The position numbers were made by a program, and so were the translations under genes. From contig OZ022339.1 of NCBI GenBank assembly GCA_963989245.1, positions 88,174,957-88,238,956 of the forward strand: a stretch of 64,000 nt of DNA. The letters are read 5' to 3'. Under the pieces are notes generated by a model. The model saw only the letters and a list, made by a program, of their open reading frames with translations, was not told where the DNA came from and did no database searches. Below are positions 46,401-61,422 of the stretch, one piece after another; the stretch's first letter is position 1, and each line of letters starts with the position of its first letter. Source of the DNA: Nansenia antarctica. Its lineage: Eukaryota; Chordata; Actinopteri; Argentiniformes; Microstomatidae.

Positions 46401-47560
46401 ATGACACTAAGACTCGTGACAACAAGACAAGGGAGTCTATCTGTGGGAGTCCATCGAGGAAGGCCTGAGAGGAAGCCAGGGTACTTAGTACCTTCTCTTC
46501 CAGTTGTGTGTAGTGTTGCTGTCTTCTCTTGGCACATCAGTCTACTGAGTGCACTTAGCTACCCCTACTTCTGTTGGTTCATTAGCCCTCTTCCCCTCTA
46601 CAGACCTATATCCCAATGTGCTTTCTCCCTATTCCCACACTCTCCCTATGAACAGACAGGTATCAGTAGTCCAATTTTAACTAGATTGCCTTAAAACAGA
46701 CAGTTATTTACTCTATTACTAATAACAAGACAGATTCAGTCATAGGTACGAGGCCGCAGGCCGCCATTGGTGTGTGAATGTGTGTGTGTGAATGGGTGAA
46801 TGAGAGGCCGTTGTAAAGCGCTTTGGATGAAGGCGCTATATAAGTCCAAATAGATCACAAGTAAAAAGTTCCATACAGGTTACAGCAGTCCTCTCTGATG
46901 TCATAGAGAGGGCTCTGATGTCATAGAGAGGGCTCTGCTCACATATGTTATACTCCCAGTGGATATGCTAATACAAGTCTATGACACTAAGACTCGTGAC
47001 AACAAGACAAGGGAGTCTATCTGTGGGAGTCCATCGAGGAAGGCCTGAGAGGAAGCCAGGGTACTTAGTACCTTCTCTTCCAGTTGTGTGTAGTGTTGCT
47101 GTCTTCTCTTGGCACATCAGTCTACTGAGTGCACTTAGCTACCCCTACTTCTGTTGGTTCATTAGCCCTCTTCCCCTCTACAGACCTATATCCCAATGTG
47201 CTTTCTCCCTATTCCCACACTCTCCCTATGAACAGACAGGTATCAGTAGTCCAATTTTAACTAGATTGCCTTAAAACAGACAGTTATTTACTCTATTACT
47301 AATAACAAGACAGATTCAGTCATAGGTACGAGGCCGCAGGCCGCCATTGGTGTGTGAATGTGTGTGTGTGAATGGGTGAATGAGAGGCCGTTGTAAAGCG
47401 CTTTGGATGAAGGCGCTATATAAGTCCAAATAGATCACAAGTAAAAAGTTCCATACAGGTTACAGCAGTCCTCTCTGATGTTATAGAGAGGGCTCTGATG
47501 TCATAGAGAGGGCTCTGCTCACATATGTTATACTCCCAGTGGATATGCTAATACAAGTCT
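46401..47560 (+). repeat. Recent tandem monomer duplication
   Basis: The two adjacent 580-bp monomers at 46401 and 46981 share three private variants: CTACAGACC, CTAGATTGCC (which removes the ORF stop) and TGGATGAAGGCG. The neighbouring monomers lack all three, so this pair arose by a single-unit duplication. Confidence 0.9.
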
Positions 47561-48716
47561 ATGACACTAAGACTCGTGACAACAAGACAAGGGAGTCTAT
47601 CTGTGGCAGTCCATCGAGGAAGGCCTGAGAGGAAGCCAGGGTACTTAGTACCTTCTCTTCCAGTTGTGTGTAGTGTTGCTGTCTTCTCTTGGCACATCAG
47701 TCTACTGAGTGCACTTAGCTACCCCTACTTCTGTTGGTTCATTAGCCCTCTTCCCCTCTACGGACCTATATCCCAATGTGCTTTCTCCCTATTCCCACAC
47801 TCTCCCTATGAACAGACAGGTATCAGTAGTCCAATTTTAACTAGATAGCCTTAAAACAGACAGTTATTTACTCTATTACTAATAACAAGACAGATTCAGT
47901 CATAGGTACGAGGCCGCAGGCCGCCATTGGTGTGTGAATGTGTGTGTGAATGTGTGAATGAGAGGCCGTTGTAAAGCGCTTTGGATAAAGGCGCTATATA
48001 AGTCCAAATAGATCACAAGTAAAAAGTTCCATACAGGTTACAGCAGTCCTCTCTGATGTCATAGAGAGGGCTCTGATGTCATAGAGAGGGCTCTGCTCAC
48101 ATATGTTATACTCCCAGTGGATATGCTAATACAAGTCTATGACACTAAGACTCGTGACAACAAGACAAGGGAGTCTATCTGTGGGAGTCCATCGAGGAAG
48201 GCCTGAGAGGAAGCCAGGGTACTTAGTACCTTCTCTTCCAGTTGTGTGTAGTGTTGCTGTCTTCTCTTGGCACATCAGTCTACTGAGTGCACTTAGCTAC
48301 CCCTACTTCTGTTGGTTCATTAGCCCTCTTCCCCTCTACGGACCTATATCCCAATGTGCTTTCTCCCTATTCCCACACTCTCCCTATGAACAGACAGGTA
48401 TCAGTAGTCCAATTTTAACTAGATAGCCTTAAAACAGACAGTTATTTACTCTATTACTAATAACAAGACAGATTCAGTCATAGGTACGAGGCCGCAGGCC
48501 GCCATTGGTGTGTGAATGTGTGTGTGAATGGGTGAATGAGAGGCCGTTGTAAAGCGCTTTGGATAAAGGCGCTATATAAGTCCAAATAGATCACAAGTAA
48601 AAAGTTCCATACAGGTTACAGCAGTCCTCTCTGATGTCATAGAGAGGGCTCTGATGTCATAGAGAGGGCTCTGCTCACATATGTTATACTCCCAGTGGAT
48701 ATGCTAATACAAGTCT

Positions 48717-51020
48717 ATGACACTAAGACTCGTGACAACAAGACAAGGGAGTCTATCTGTGGGAGTCCATCGAGGAAGGCCTGAGAGGAAGCCAGGGTAC
48801 TTAGTACCTTCTCTTCCAGTTGTGTGTAGTGTTGCTGTCTTCTCTTGGCACATCAGTCTACTGAGTGCACTTAGCTACCCCTACTTCTGTTGGTTCATTA
48901 GCCCTCTTCCCCTCTACGGACCTATATCCCAATGTGCTTTCTCCCTATTCCCACACTCTCCCTATGAACAGACAGGTATCAGTAGTCCAATTTTAACTAG
49001 ATAGCCTTAAAACAGACAGTTATTTACTCTATTACTAATAACAAGACAGATTCAGTCATAGGTACGAGGCCGCAGGCCGCCATTGGTGTGTGAATGTGTG
49101 TGTGTGAATGGGTGAATGAGAGGCCGTTGTAAAGCGCTTTGGATAAAGGCGCTATATAAGTCCAAATAGATCACAAGTAAAAAGTTCCATACAGGTTACA
49201 GCAGTCCTCTCTGATGTCATAGAGAGGGCTCTGATGTCCTAGAGAGGGCTCTGCTCACATATGTTATACTCCCAGTGGATATGCTAATACAAGTCTATGA
49301 CACTAAGACTCGTGACAACAAGACAAGGGAGTCTATCTGTGGGAGTCCATCGAGGAAGGCCTGAGAGGAAGCCAGGGTACTTAGTACCTTCTCTTCCAGT
49401 TGTGTGTAGTGTTGCTGTCTTCTCTTGGCACATCAGTCTACTGAGTGCACTTAGCTACCCCTACTTCTGTTGGTTCATTAGCCCTCTTCCCCTCTACGGA
49501 CCTATATCCCAATGTGCTTTCTCCCTATTCCCACACTCTCCCTATGAACAGACAGGTATCAGTAGTCCAATTTTAACTAGATAGCCTTAAAACAGACAGT
49601 TATTTACTCTATTACTAATAACAAGACAGATTCAGTCATAGGTACGAGGCCGCAGGCCGCCATTGGTGTGTGAATGTGTGTGTGTGAATGGGTGAATGAG
49701 AGGCCGTTGTAAAGCGCTTTGGATAAAGGCGCTATATAAGTCCAAATAGATCACAAGTAAAAAGTTCCATACAGGTTACAGCAGTCCTCTCTGATGTCAT
49801 AGAGAGGGCTCTGATGTCATAGAGAGGGCTCTGCTCACATATGTTATACTCCCAGTGGATATGCTAATACAAGTCTATGACACTAAGACTCGTGACAACA
49901 AGACAAGGGAGTCTATCTGTGGGAGTCCATCGAGGAAGGCCTGAGAGGAAGCCAGGGTACTTAGTACCTTCTCTTCCAGTTGTGTGTAGTGTTGCTGTCT
50001 TCTCTTGGCACATCAGTCTACTGAGTGCACTTAGCTACCCCTACTTCTGTTGGTTCATTAGCCCTCTTCCCCTCTACGGACCTATATCCCAATGTGCTTT
50101 CTCCCTATTCCCACACTCTCCCTATGAACAGACAGGTATCAGTAGTCCAATTTTAACTAGATAGCCTTAAAACAGACAGTTATTTACTCTATTACTAATA
50201 ACAAGACAGATTCAGTCATAGGTACGAGGCCGCAGGCCGCCATTGGTGTGTGAATGTGTGTGTGAATGGGTGAATGAGAGGCCGTTGTAAAGCTCTTTGG
50301 ATAAAGGCGATATATAAGTCCAAATAGATCACAAGTAAAAAGTTCCATACAGGTTACAGCAGTCCTCTCTGATGTCATAGAGAGGGCTCTGATGTCATAG
50401 AGAGGGCTCTGCTCACATATGTTATACTCCCAGTGGATATGCTAATACAAGTCTATGACACTAAGACTCGTGACAACAAGACAAGGGAGTCTATCTGTGG
50501 GAGTCCATCGAGGAAGGCCTGAGAGGAAGCCAGGGTACTTAGTACCTTCTCTTCCAGTTGTGTGTAGTGTTGCTGTCTTCTCTTGGCACATCAGTCTACT
50601 GAGTGCACTTAGCTACCCCTACTTCTGTTGGTTCATTAGCCCTCTTCCCCTCTACGGACCTATATCCCAATGTGCTTTCTCCCTATTCCCACACTCTCCC
50701 TATGAACAGACAGGTATCAGTAGTCCAATTTTAACTAGATAGCCTTAAAACAGACAGTTATTTACTCTATTACTAATAACAAGACAGATTCAGTCATAGG
50801 TACGAGGCCGCAGGCCGCCATTGGTGTGTGAATGTGTGTGTGAATGGGTGAATGAGAGGCCGTTGTAAAGCGCTTTGGATAAAGGCGCTATATAAGTCCA
50901 AATAGATCACAAGTAAAAAGTTCCATACAGGTTACAGCAGTCCTCTCTGATGTCATAGAGAGGACTCAGATGTCATAGAGACATATGTTATACTCCCAGT
51001 GGATATGCTAATACAAGTCT
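48717..51020 (+). repeat. Higher-order repeat D, copy 1 (four monomers, 2304 bp)
   Basis: The ordered markers are GATGTCCTAGAG in monomer 1, a 580-bp plain monomer 2, AAAGCTCTTTGG with GGCGATATATAAG in monomer 3, and the 12-bp deletion (566 bp) in monomer 4. The next monomer (51021) has GCACTAGCT and CCTGCTTC. Confidence 0.9.
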
Positions 51021-53324
51021 ATGACACTAAGACTCGTGACAACAAGACAAGGGAGTCTATCTGTGGGAGTCCATCGAGGAAGGCCTGAGAGGAAGCCAGG
51101 GTACTTAGTACCTTCTCTTCCAGTTGTGTGTAGTGTTGCTGTCTTCTCTTGGCACATCAGTCTACTGAGTGCACTAGCTACCCCTGCTTCTGTTGGTTCA
51201 TTAGCCCTCTTCCCCTCTACGGACCTATATCCCAATGTGCTTTCTCCCTATTCCCACACTCTCCCTATGAACAGACAGGTATCAGTAGTCCAATTTTAAC
51301 TAGATAGCCTTAAAACAGACAGTTATTTACTCTATTACTAATAACAAGACAGATTCAGTCATAGGTACGAGGCCGCAGGCCGCCAATGGTGTGTGAATGT
51401 GTGTGTGTGAATGGGTGAATGAGAGGCCGTTGTAAAGCGCTTTGGATAAAGGCGCTATATAAGTCCAAATAGATCACAAGTAAAAAGTTCCATACAGGTT
51501 ACAGCAGTCCTCTCTGATGTCATAGAGAGGGCTCTGATGTCATAGAGAGGGCTCTGCTCACATATGTTATACTCCCAGTGGATATGCTTATACAAGTCTA
51601 TGACACTAAGACTCGTGACAACAAGACAAGGGAGTCTATCTGTGGGAGTCCATTGAGGAAGGCCTGAGAGGAAGCCAGGGTACTTAGTACCTTCTCTTCC
51701 AGTTGTGTGTAGTGTTGCTGTCTTCTCTTGGCACATCAGTCTACTGAGTGCACTTAGCTACCCCTACTTCTGTTGGTTCATTAGCCCTCTTCCCCTCTAC
51801 GGACCTATATCCCAATGTGCTTTCTCCCTATTCCCACACTCTCCCTATGAACAGACAGGTATCAGTAGTCCAATTTTAACTAGATAGCCTTAAAACAGAC
51901 AGTTATTTACTCTATTACTAATAACAAGACAGATTCAGTCATAGGTACGAGGCCGCAGGCCGCCATTGGTGTGTGAATGTGTGTGTGTGTGAATGGGTGA
52001 ATGAGAGGCCGTTGTAAAGCGCTTTGGATAAAGGCGCTATATAAGTCCAAATAGATCACAAGTAAAAAGTTCCATACAGGTTACAGCAGTCCTCTCTGAT
52101 GTCATAGAGAGGGCTCTGATGTCATAGAGAGGGCTCTGCTCACATATGTTATACTCCCAGTGGATATGCTAATACAAGTCTATGACACTAAGACTCGTGA
52201 CAACAAGACAAGGGAGTCTATCTGTGGGAGTCCATCGAGGAAGGCCTGAGAGGAAGCCAGGGTACTTAGTACCTTCTCTTCCAGTTGTGTGTAGTGTTGC
52301 TGTCTTCTCTTGGCACATCAGTCTACTGAGTGCACTTAGCTACCCCTACTTCTGTTGGTTCATTAGCCCTCTTCCCCTCTACAGACCTATATCCCAATGT
52401 GCTTTCTCCCTATTCCCACACTCTCCCTATGAACAGACAGGTATCAGTAGTCCAATTTTAACTAGATAGCCTTAAAACAGACAGTTATTTACTCTATTAC
52501 TAATAACAAGACAGATTCAGTCATAGGTACGAGGCCGCAGGCCGCCATTGGTGTGTGAATGTGTGTGTGAATGGGTGAATGAGAGGCCGTTGTAAAGCGC
52601 TTTGGATAAAGGCGCTATATAAGTCCAAATAGATCACAAGTAAAAAGTTCCATACAGGTTACAGCAGTCCTCTCTGATGTCATAGAGAGGACTCAGATGT
52701 CATAGAGACATATGTTATACTCCCAGTGGATATGCTAATACAAGTCTATGACACTAAGACTTGTGACAACAAGACAAGGGAGTCTATCTGTGGGAGTCCA
52801 TCGAGGAAGGCCTGAGAGGAAGCCAGGGTACTTAGTACCTTCTCTTCCAGTTGTGTGTAGTGTTGCTGTCTTCTCTTGGCACATCAGTCTACTGAGTGCA
52901 CTAGCTACCCCTGCTTCTGTTGGTTCATTAGCCCTCTTCCCCTCTACGGACCTATATCCCAATGTGCTTTCTCCCTATTCCCACACTCTCCCTATGAACA
53001 GACAGGTATCAGTAGTCCAATTTTAACTAGATAGCCTTAAAACAGACAGTTATTTACTCTATTACTAATAACAAGACAGATTCAGTCATAGGTACGAGGC
53101 CGCAGGCCGCCATTGGTGTGTGAATGTGTGTGTGAATGGGTGAATGAGAGGCCGTTGTAAAGCGCTTTGGATAAAGGCGCTATATAAGTCCAAATAGATC
53201 ACAAGTAAAAAGTTCCATACAGGTTACAGCAGTCCTCTCTGATGTCATAGAGAGGGCTCTGATGTCATAGAGAGGGCTCTGCTCACATATGTTATACTCC
53301 CAGTGGATATGCTAATACAAGTCT

Positions 53325-55628
53325 ATGACACTAAGACTCGTGACAACAAGACAAGGGAGTCTATCTGTGGGAGTCCATCGAGGAAGGCCTGAGAGGAAGC
53401 CAGGGTACTTAGTACCTTCTCTTCCAGTTGTGTGTAGTGTTGCTGTCTTCTCTTGGCACATCAGTCTACTGAGTGCACTTAGCTACCCCTACTTCTGTTG
53501 GTTCATTAGCCCTCTTCCCCTCTACGGACCTATATCCCAATGTGCTTTCTCCCTATTCCCACACTCTCCCTATGAACAGACAGGTATCAGTAGTCCAATT
53601 TTAACTAGATAGCCTTAAAACAGACAGTTATTTACTCTATTACTAATAACAAGACAGATTCAGTCATAGGTACGAGGCCGCAGGCCGCCATTGGTGTGTG
53701 AATGTGTGTGTGTGAATGGGTGAATGAGAGGCCGTTGTAAAGCGCTTTGGATAAAGGCGCTATATAAGTCCAAATAGATCACAAGTAAAAAGTTCCATAC
53801 AGGTTACAGCAGTCCTCTCTGATGTCATAGAGAGGGCTCTGATGTCCTAGAGAGGGCTCTGCTCACATATGTTATACTCCCAGTGGATATGCTAATACAA
53901 GTCTATGACACTAAGACTCGTGACAACAAGACAAGGGAGTCTATCTGTGGGAGTCCATCGAGGAAGGCCTGAGAGGAAGCCAGGGTACTTAGTACCTTCT
54001 CTTCCAGTTGTGTGTAGTGTTGCTGTCTTCTCTTGGCACATCAGTCTACTGAGTGCACTTAGCTACCCCTACTTCTGTTGGTTCATTAGCCCTCTTCCCC
54101 TCTACGGACCTATATCCCAATGTGCTTTCTCCCTATTCCCACACTCTCCCTATGAACAGACAGGTATCAGTAGTCCAATTTTAACTAGATAGCCTTAAAA
54201 CAGACAGTTATTTACTCTATTACTAATAACAAGACAGATTCAGTCATAGGTACGAGGCCGCAGGCCGCCATTGGTGTGTGAATGTGTGTGTGTGAATGGG
54301 TGAATGAGAGGCCGTTGTAAAGCGCTTTGGATAAAGGCGCTATATAAGTCCAAATAGATCACAAGTAAAAAGTTCCATACAGGTTACAGCAGTCCTCTCT
54401 GATGTCATAGAGAGGGCTCTGATGTCATAGAGAGGGCTCTGCTCACATATGTTATACTCCCAGTGGATATGCTAATACAAGTCTATGACACTAAGACTCG
54501 TGACAACAAGACAAGGGAGTCTATCTGTGGGAGTCCATCGAGGAAGGCCTGAGAGGAAGCCAGGGTACTTAGTACCTTCTCTTCCAGTTGTGTGTAGTGT
54601 TGCTGTCTTCTCTTGGCACATCAGTCTACTGAGTGCACTTAGCTACCCCTACTTCTGTTGGTTCATTAGCCCTCTTCCCCTCTACGGACCTATATCCCAA
54701 TGTGCTTTCTCCCTATTCCCACACTCTCCCTATGAACAGACAGGTATCAGTAGTCCAATTTTAACTAGATAGCCTTAAAACAGACAGTTATTTACTCTAT
54801 TACTAATAACAAGACAGATTCAGTCATAGGTACGAGGCCGCAGGCCGCCATTGGTGTGTGAATGTGTGTGTGAATGGGTGAATGAGAGGCCGTTGTAAAG
54901 CTCTTTGGATAAAGGCGATATATAAGTCCAAATAGATCACAAGTAAAAAGTTCCATACAGGTTACAGCAGTCCTCTCTGATGTCATAGAGAGGGCTCTGA
55001 TGTCATAGAGAGGGCTCTGCTCACATATGTTATACTCCCAGTGGATATGCTAATACAAGTCTATGACACTAAGACTCGTGACAACAAGACAAGGGAGTCT
55101 ATCTGTGGGAGTCCATCGAGGAAGGCCTGAGAGGAAGCCAGGGTACTTAGTACCTTCTCTTCCAGTTGTGTGTAGTGTTGCTGTCTTCTCTTGGCACATC
55201 AGTCTACTGAGTGCACTTAGCTACCCCTACTTCTGTTGGTTCATTAGCCCTCTTCCCCTCTACGGACCTATATCCCAATGTGCTTTCTCCCTATTCCCAC
55301 ACTCTCCCTATGAACAGACAGGTATCAGTAGTCCAATTTTAACTAGATAGCCTTAAAACAGACAGTTATTTACTCTATTACTAATAACAAGACAGATTCA
55401 GTCATAGGTACGAGGCCGCAGGCCGCCATTGGTGTGTGAATGTGTGTGTGAATGGGTGAATGAGAGGCCGTTGTAAAGCGCTTTGGATAAAGGCGCTATA
55501 TAAGTCCAAATAGATCACAAGTAAAAAGTTCCATACAGGTTACAGCAGTCCTCTCTGATGTCATAGAGAGGACTCAGATGTCATAGAGACATATGTTATA
55601 CTCCCAGTGGATATGCTAATACAAGTCT
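53325..55628 (+). repeat. Higher-order repeat D, copy 2 (2304 bp)
   Basis: It has the same four markers in the same order and exactly the same total length as the block at 48717. Confidence 0.9.
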
Positions 55629-58600
55629 ATGACACTAAGACTCGTGACAACAAGACAAGGGAGTCTATCTGTGGGAGTCCATCGAGGAAGGCCTGAGAGG
55701 AAGCCAGGGTACTTAGTACCTTCTCTTCCAGTTGTGTGTAGTGTTGCTGTCTTCTCTTGGCACATCAGTCTACTGAGTGCACTTAGCTACCCCTACTTCT
55801 GTTGGTTCATTAGCCCTCTTCCCCTCTATGGACCTATATCCCAATGTGCTTTCTCCCTATTCCCACACTCTCCCTATGAACAGACAGGTATCAGTAGTCC
55901 AATTTTAACTAGATAGCCTTAAAACAGACAGTTATTTACTCTATTACTAATAACAAGACAGATTCAGTCATAGGTACGAGGCCGCAGGCCGCCATTGGTG
56001 TGTGAATGTGTGTGTGTGAATGGGTGAATGAGAGGCCGTTGTAAAGCGCTTTGGATAAAGGCGCTATATAAGTCCAAATAGATCACAAGTAAAAAGTTCC
56101 ATACAGGTTACAGCAGTCCTCTCTGATGTCATAGAGAGGGCTCTGATGTCATAGAGAGGGCTCTGCTCACATATGTTATACTCCCAGTGGATATGCTAAT
56201 ACAAGTCTATGACACTAAGACTCGTGACAACAAGACAAGGGAGTCTATCTGTGGGAGTCCATCGAGGAAGGCCTGAGAGGAAGCCAGGGTACTTAGTACC
56301 TTCTCTTCCAGTTGTGTGTAGTGTTGCTGTCTTCTCTTGGCACATCAGTCTACTGAGTGCACTTAGCTACCCCTACTTCTGTTGGTTCATTAGCCCTCTT
56401 CCCCTCTATGGACCTATATCCCAATGTGCTTTCTCCCTATTCCCACACTCTCCCTATGAACAGACAGGTATCAGTAGTCCAATTTTAACTAGATAGCCTT
56501 AAAACAGACAGTTATTTACTCTATTACTAATAACAAGACAGATTCAGTCATAGGTACGAGGCCGCAGGCCGCCATTGGTGTGTGAATGTGTGTGTGTGAA
56601 TGGGTGAATGAGAGGCCGTTGTAAAGCGCTTTGGATAAAGGCGCTATATAAGTCCAAATAGATCACAAGTAAAAAGTTCCATACAGGTTACAGCAGTCCT
56701 CTCTGATGTCATAGAGAGGGCTCTGATGTCATAGAGAGGGCTCTGCTCACATATGTTATACTCCCAGTGGATATGCTAATACAAGTCTATGACACTAAGA
56801 CTCGTGACAACAAGACAAGGGAGTCTATCTGTGGGAGTCCATCGAGGAAGGCCTGAGAGGAAGCCAGGGTACTTAGTACCTTCTCTTCCAGTTGTGTGTA
56901 GTGTTGCTGTCTTCTCTTGGCACATCAGTCTACTGAGTGCACTTAGCTACCCCTACTTCTGTTGGTTCATTAGCCCTCTTCCCCTCTACGGACCTATATC
57001 CCAATGTGCTTTCTCCCTATTCCCACACTCTCCCTATGAACAGACAGGTATCAGTAGTCCAATTTTAACTAGATAGCCTTAAAACAGACAGTTATTTACT
57101 CTATTACTAATAACAAGACAGATTCAGTCATAGGTACGAGGCCGCAGGCCGCCATTGGTGTGTGAATGTGTGTGTGTGAATGGGTGAATGAGAGGCCGTT
57201 GTAAAGCGCTTTGGATAAAGGCGCTATATAAGTCCAAATAGATCACAAGTAAAAAGTTCCATACAGGTTACAGCAGTCCTCTCTGATGTCATAGAGAGGG
57301 CTCTGATGTCCTAGAGAGGGCTCTGCTCACATATGTTATACTCCCAGTGGATATGCTAATACAAGTCTATGACACTAAGACTCGTGACAACAAGACAAGG
57401 GAGTCTATCTGTGGGAGTCCATCGAGGAAGGCCTGAGAGGAAGCCAGGGTACTTAGTACCTTCTCTTCCAGTTGTGTGTAGTGTTGCTGTCTTCTCTTGG
57501 CACATCAGTCTACTGAGTGCACTTAGCTACCCCTACTTCTGTTGGTTCATTAGCCCTCTTCCCCTCTACGGACCTATATCCCAATGTGCTTTCTCCCTAT
57601 TCCCACACTCTCCCTATGAACAGACAGGTATCAGTAGTCCAATTTTAACTAGATAGCCTTAAAACAGACAGTTATTTACTCTATTACTAATAACAAGACA
57701 GATTCAGTCATAGGTACGAGGCCGCAGGCCGCCATTGGTGTGTGAATGTGTGTGTGTGAATGGGTGAATGAGAGGCCGTTGTAAAGCGCTTTGGATAAAG
57801 GCGCTATATAAGTCCAAATAGATCACAAGTAAAAAGTTCCATACAGGTTACAGCAGTCCTCTCTGATGTCATAGAGAGGGCTCTGATGTCATAGAGAGGG
57901 CTCTGCTCACATATGTTATACTCCCAGTGGATATGCTAATACAAGTCTATGACACTAAGACTCGTGACAACAAGACAAGGGAGTCTATCTGTGGGAGTCC
58001 ATCGAGGAAGGCCTGAGAGGAAGCCAGGGTACTTAGTACCTTCTCTTCCAGTTGTGTGTAGTGTTGCTGTCTTCTCTTGGCACATCAGTCTACTGAGTGC
58101 ACTTAGCTACCCCTACTTCTGTTGGTTCATTAGCCCTCTTCCCCTCTACGGACCTATATCCCAATGTGCTTTCTCCCTATTCCCACACTCTCCCTATGAA
58201 CAGACAGGTATCAGTAGTCCAATTTTAACTAGATAGCCTTAAAACAGACAGTTATTTACTCTATTACTAATAACAAGACAGATTCAGTCATAGGTACGAG
58301 GCCGCAGGCCGCCATTGGTGTGTGAATGTGTGTGTGTGAATGGGTGAATGAGAGGCCGTTGTAAAGCGCTTTGGATAAAGGCGCTATATAAGTCCAAATA
58401 GATCACAAGTAAAAAGTTCCATACAGGTTACAGCAGTCCTCTCTGATGTCATAGAGAGGGCTCTGATGTCCTAGAGAGGGCTCTGCTCACATATGTTATA
58501 CTCCCAGTGGATATGCTAATACAAGTCTATGACACTAAGACTCGTGACAACAAGACAAGGGAGTCTATCTGTGGGAGTCCATCGAGGAAGGCCTGAGAGG

Positions 58601-61422
58601 AAGCCAGGGTACTTAGTACCTTCTCTTCCAGTTGTGTGTAGTGTTGCTGTCTTCTCTTGGCACATCAGTCTACTGAGTGCACTTAGCTACCCCTACTTCT
58701 GTTGGTTCATTAGCCCTCTTCCCCTCTACGGACCTATATCCCAATGTGCTTTCTCCCTATTCCCACACTCTCCCTATGAACAGACAGGTATCAGTAGTCC
58801 AATTTTAACTAGATAGCCTTAAAACAGACAGTTATTTACTCTATTACTAATAACAAGACAGATTCAGTCATAGGTACGAGGCCGCAGGCCGCCATTGGTG
58901 TGTGAATGTGTGTGTGAATGGGTGAATGAGAGGCCGTTGTAAAGCGCTTTGGATAAAGGCGCTATATAAGTCCAAATAGATCACAAGTAAAAAGTTCCAT
59001 ACAGGTTACAGCAGTCCTCTCTGATGTCATAGAGAGGGCTCTGATGTCATAGAGAGGGCTCTGCTCACATATGTTATACTCCCAGTGGATATGCTAATAC
59101 AAGTCTATGACACTAAGACTCGTGACAACAAGACAAGGGAGTCTATCTGTGGGAGTCCATCGAGGAAGGCCTGAGAGGAAGCCAGGGTACTTAGTACCTT
59201 CTCTTCCAGTTGTGTGTAGTGTTGCTGTCTTCTCTTGGCACATCAGTCTACTGAGTGCACTTAGCTACCCCTACTTCTGTTGGTTCATTAGCCCTCTTCC
59301 CCTCTACGGACCTATATCCCAATGTGCTTTCTCCCTATTCCCACACTCTCCCTATGAACAGACAGGTATCAGTAGTCCAATTTTAACTAGATAGCCTTAA
59401 AACAGACAGTTATTTACTCTATTACTAATAACAAGACAGATTCAGTCATAGGTACGAGGCCGCAGGCCGCCATTGGTGTGTGAATGTGTGTGTGAATGGG
59501 TGAATGAGAGGCCGTTGTAAAGCGCTTTGGATAAAGGCGCTATATAAGTCCAAATAGATCACAAGTAAAAAGTTCCATACAGGTTACAGCAGTCCTCTCT
59601 GATGTCATAGAGAGGGCTCTGATGTCATAGAGAGGGCTCTGCTCACATATGTTATACTCCCAGTGGATATGCTAATACAAGTCTATGACACTAAGACTCG
59701 TGACAACAAGACAAGGGAGTCTATCTGTGGGAGTCCATCGAGGAAGGCCTGAGAGGAAGCCAGGGTACTTAGTACCTTCTCTTCCAGTTGTGTGTAGTGT
59801 TGCTGTCTTCTCTTGGCACATCAGTCTACTGAGTGCACTTAGCTACCCCTACTTCTGTTGGTTCATTAGCCCTCTTCCCCTCTACGGACCTATATCCCAA
59901 TGTGCTTTCTCCCTATTCCCACACTCTCCCTATGAACAGACAGGTATCAGTAGTCCAATTTTAACTAGATAGCCTTAAAACAGACAGTTATTTACTCTAT
60001 TACTAATAACAAGACAGATTCAGTCATAGGTACGAGGCCGCAGGCCGCCATTGGTGTGTGAATGTGTGTGTGTGAATGGGTGAATGAGAGGCCGTTGTAA
60101 AGCGCTTTGGATAAAGGCGCTATATAAGTCCAAATAGATCACAAGTAAAAAGTTCCATACAGGTTACAGCAGTCCTCTCTGATGTCATAGAGAGGGCTCT
60201 GATGTCCTAGAGAGGGCTCTGCTCACATATGTTATACTCCCAGTGGATATGCTAATACAAGTCTATGACACTAAGACTCGTGACAACAAGACAAGGGAGT
60301 CTATCTGTGGGAGTCCATCGAGGAAGGCCTGAGAGGAAGCCAGGGTACTTAGTACCTTCTCTTCCAGTTGTGTGTAGTGTTGCTGTCTTCTCTTGGCACA
60401 TCAGTCTACTGAGTGCACTTAGCTACCCCTACTTCTGTTGGTTCATTAGCCCTCTTCCCCTCTACGGACCTATATCCCAATGTGCTTTCTCCCTATTCCC
60501 ACACTCTCCCTATGAACAGACAGGTATCAGTAGTCCAATTTTAACTAGATAGCCTTAAAACAGACAGTTATTTACTCTATTACTAATAACAAGACAGATT
60601 CAGTCATAGGTACGAGGCCGCAGGCCGCCATTGGTGTGTGAATGTGTGTGTGTGAATGGGTGAATGAGAGGCCGTTGTAAAGCGCTTTGGATAAAGGCGC
60701 TATATAAGTCCAAATAGATCACAAGTAAAAAGTTCCATACAGGTTACAGCAGTCCTCTCTGATGTCATAGAGAGGGCTCTGATGTCATAGAGAGGGCTCT
60801 GCTCACATATGTTATACTCCCAGTGGATATGCTAATACAAGTCTATGACACTAAGACTCGTGACAACAAGACAAGGGAGTCTATCTGTGGGAGTCCATCG
60901 AGGAAGGCCTGAGAGGAAGCCAGGGTACTTAGTACCTTCTCTTCCAGTTGTGTGTAGTGTTGCTGTCTTCTCTTGGCACATCAGTCTACTGAGTGCACTT
61001 AGCTACCCCTACTTCTGTTGGTTCATTAGCCCTCTTCCCCTCTACGGACCTATATCCCAATGTGCTTTCTCCCTATTCCCACACTCTCCCTATGAACAGA
61101 CAGGTATCAGTAGTCCAATTTTAACTAGATAGCCTTAAAACAGACAGTTATTTACTCTATTACTAATAACAAGACAGATTCAGTCATAGGTACGAGGCCG
61201 CAGGCCGCCATTGGTGTGTGAATGTGTGTGTGAATGGGTGAATGAGAGGCCGTTGTAAAGCGCTTTGGATAAAGGCGCTATATAAGTCCAAATAGATCAC
61301 AAGTAAAAAGTTCCATACAGGTTACAGCAGTCCTCTCTGATGTCATAGAGAGGGCTCTGATGTCATAGAGAGGGCTCTGCTCACATATGTTATACTCCCA
61401 GTGGATATGCTAATACAAGTCT

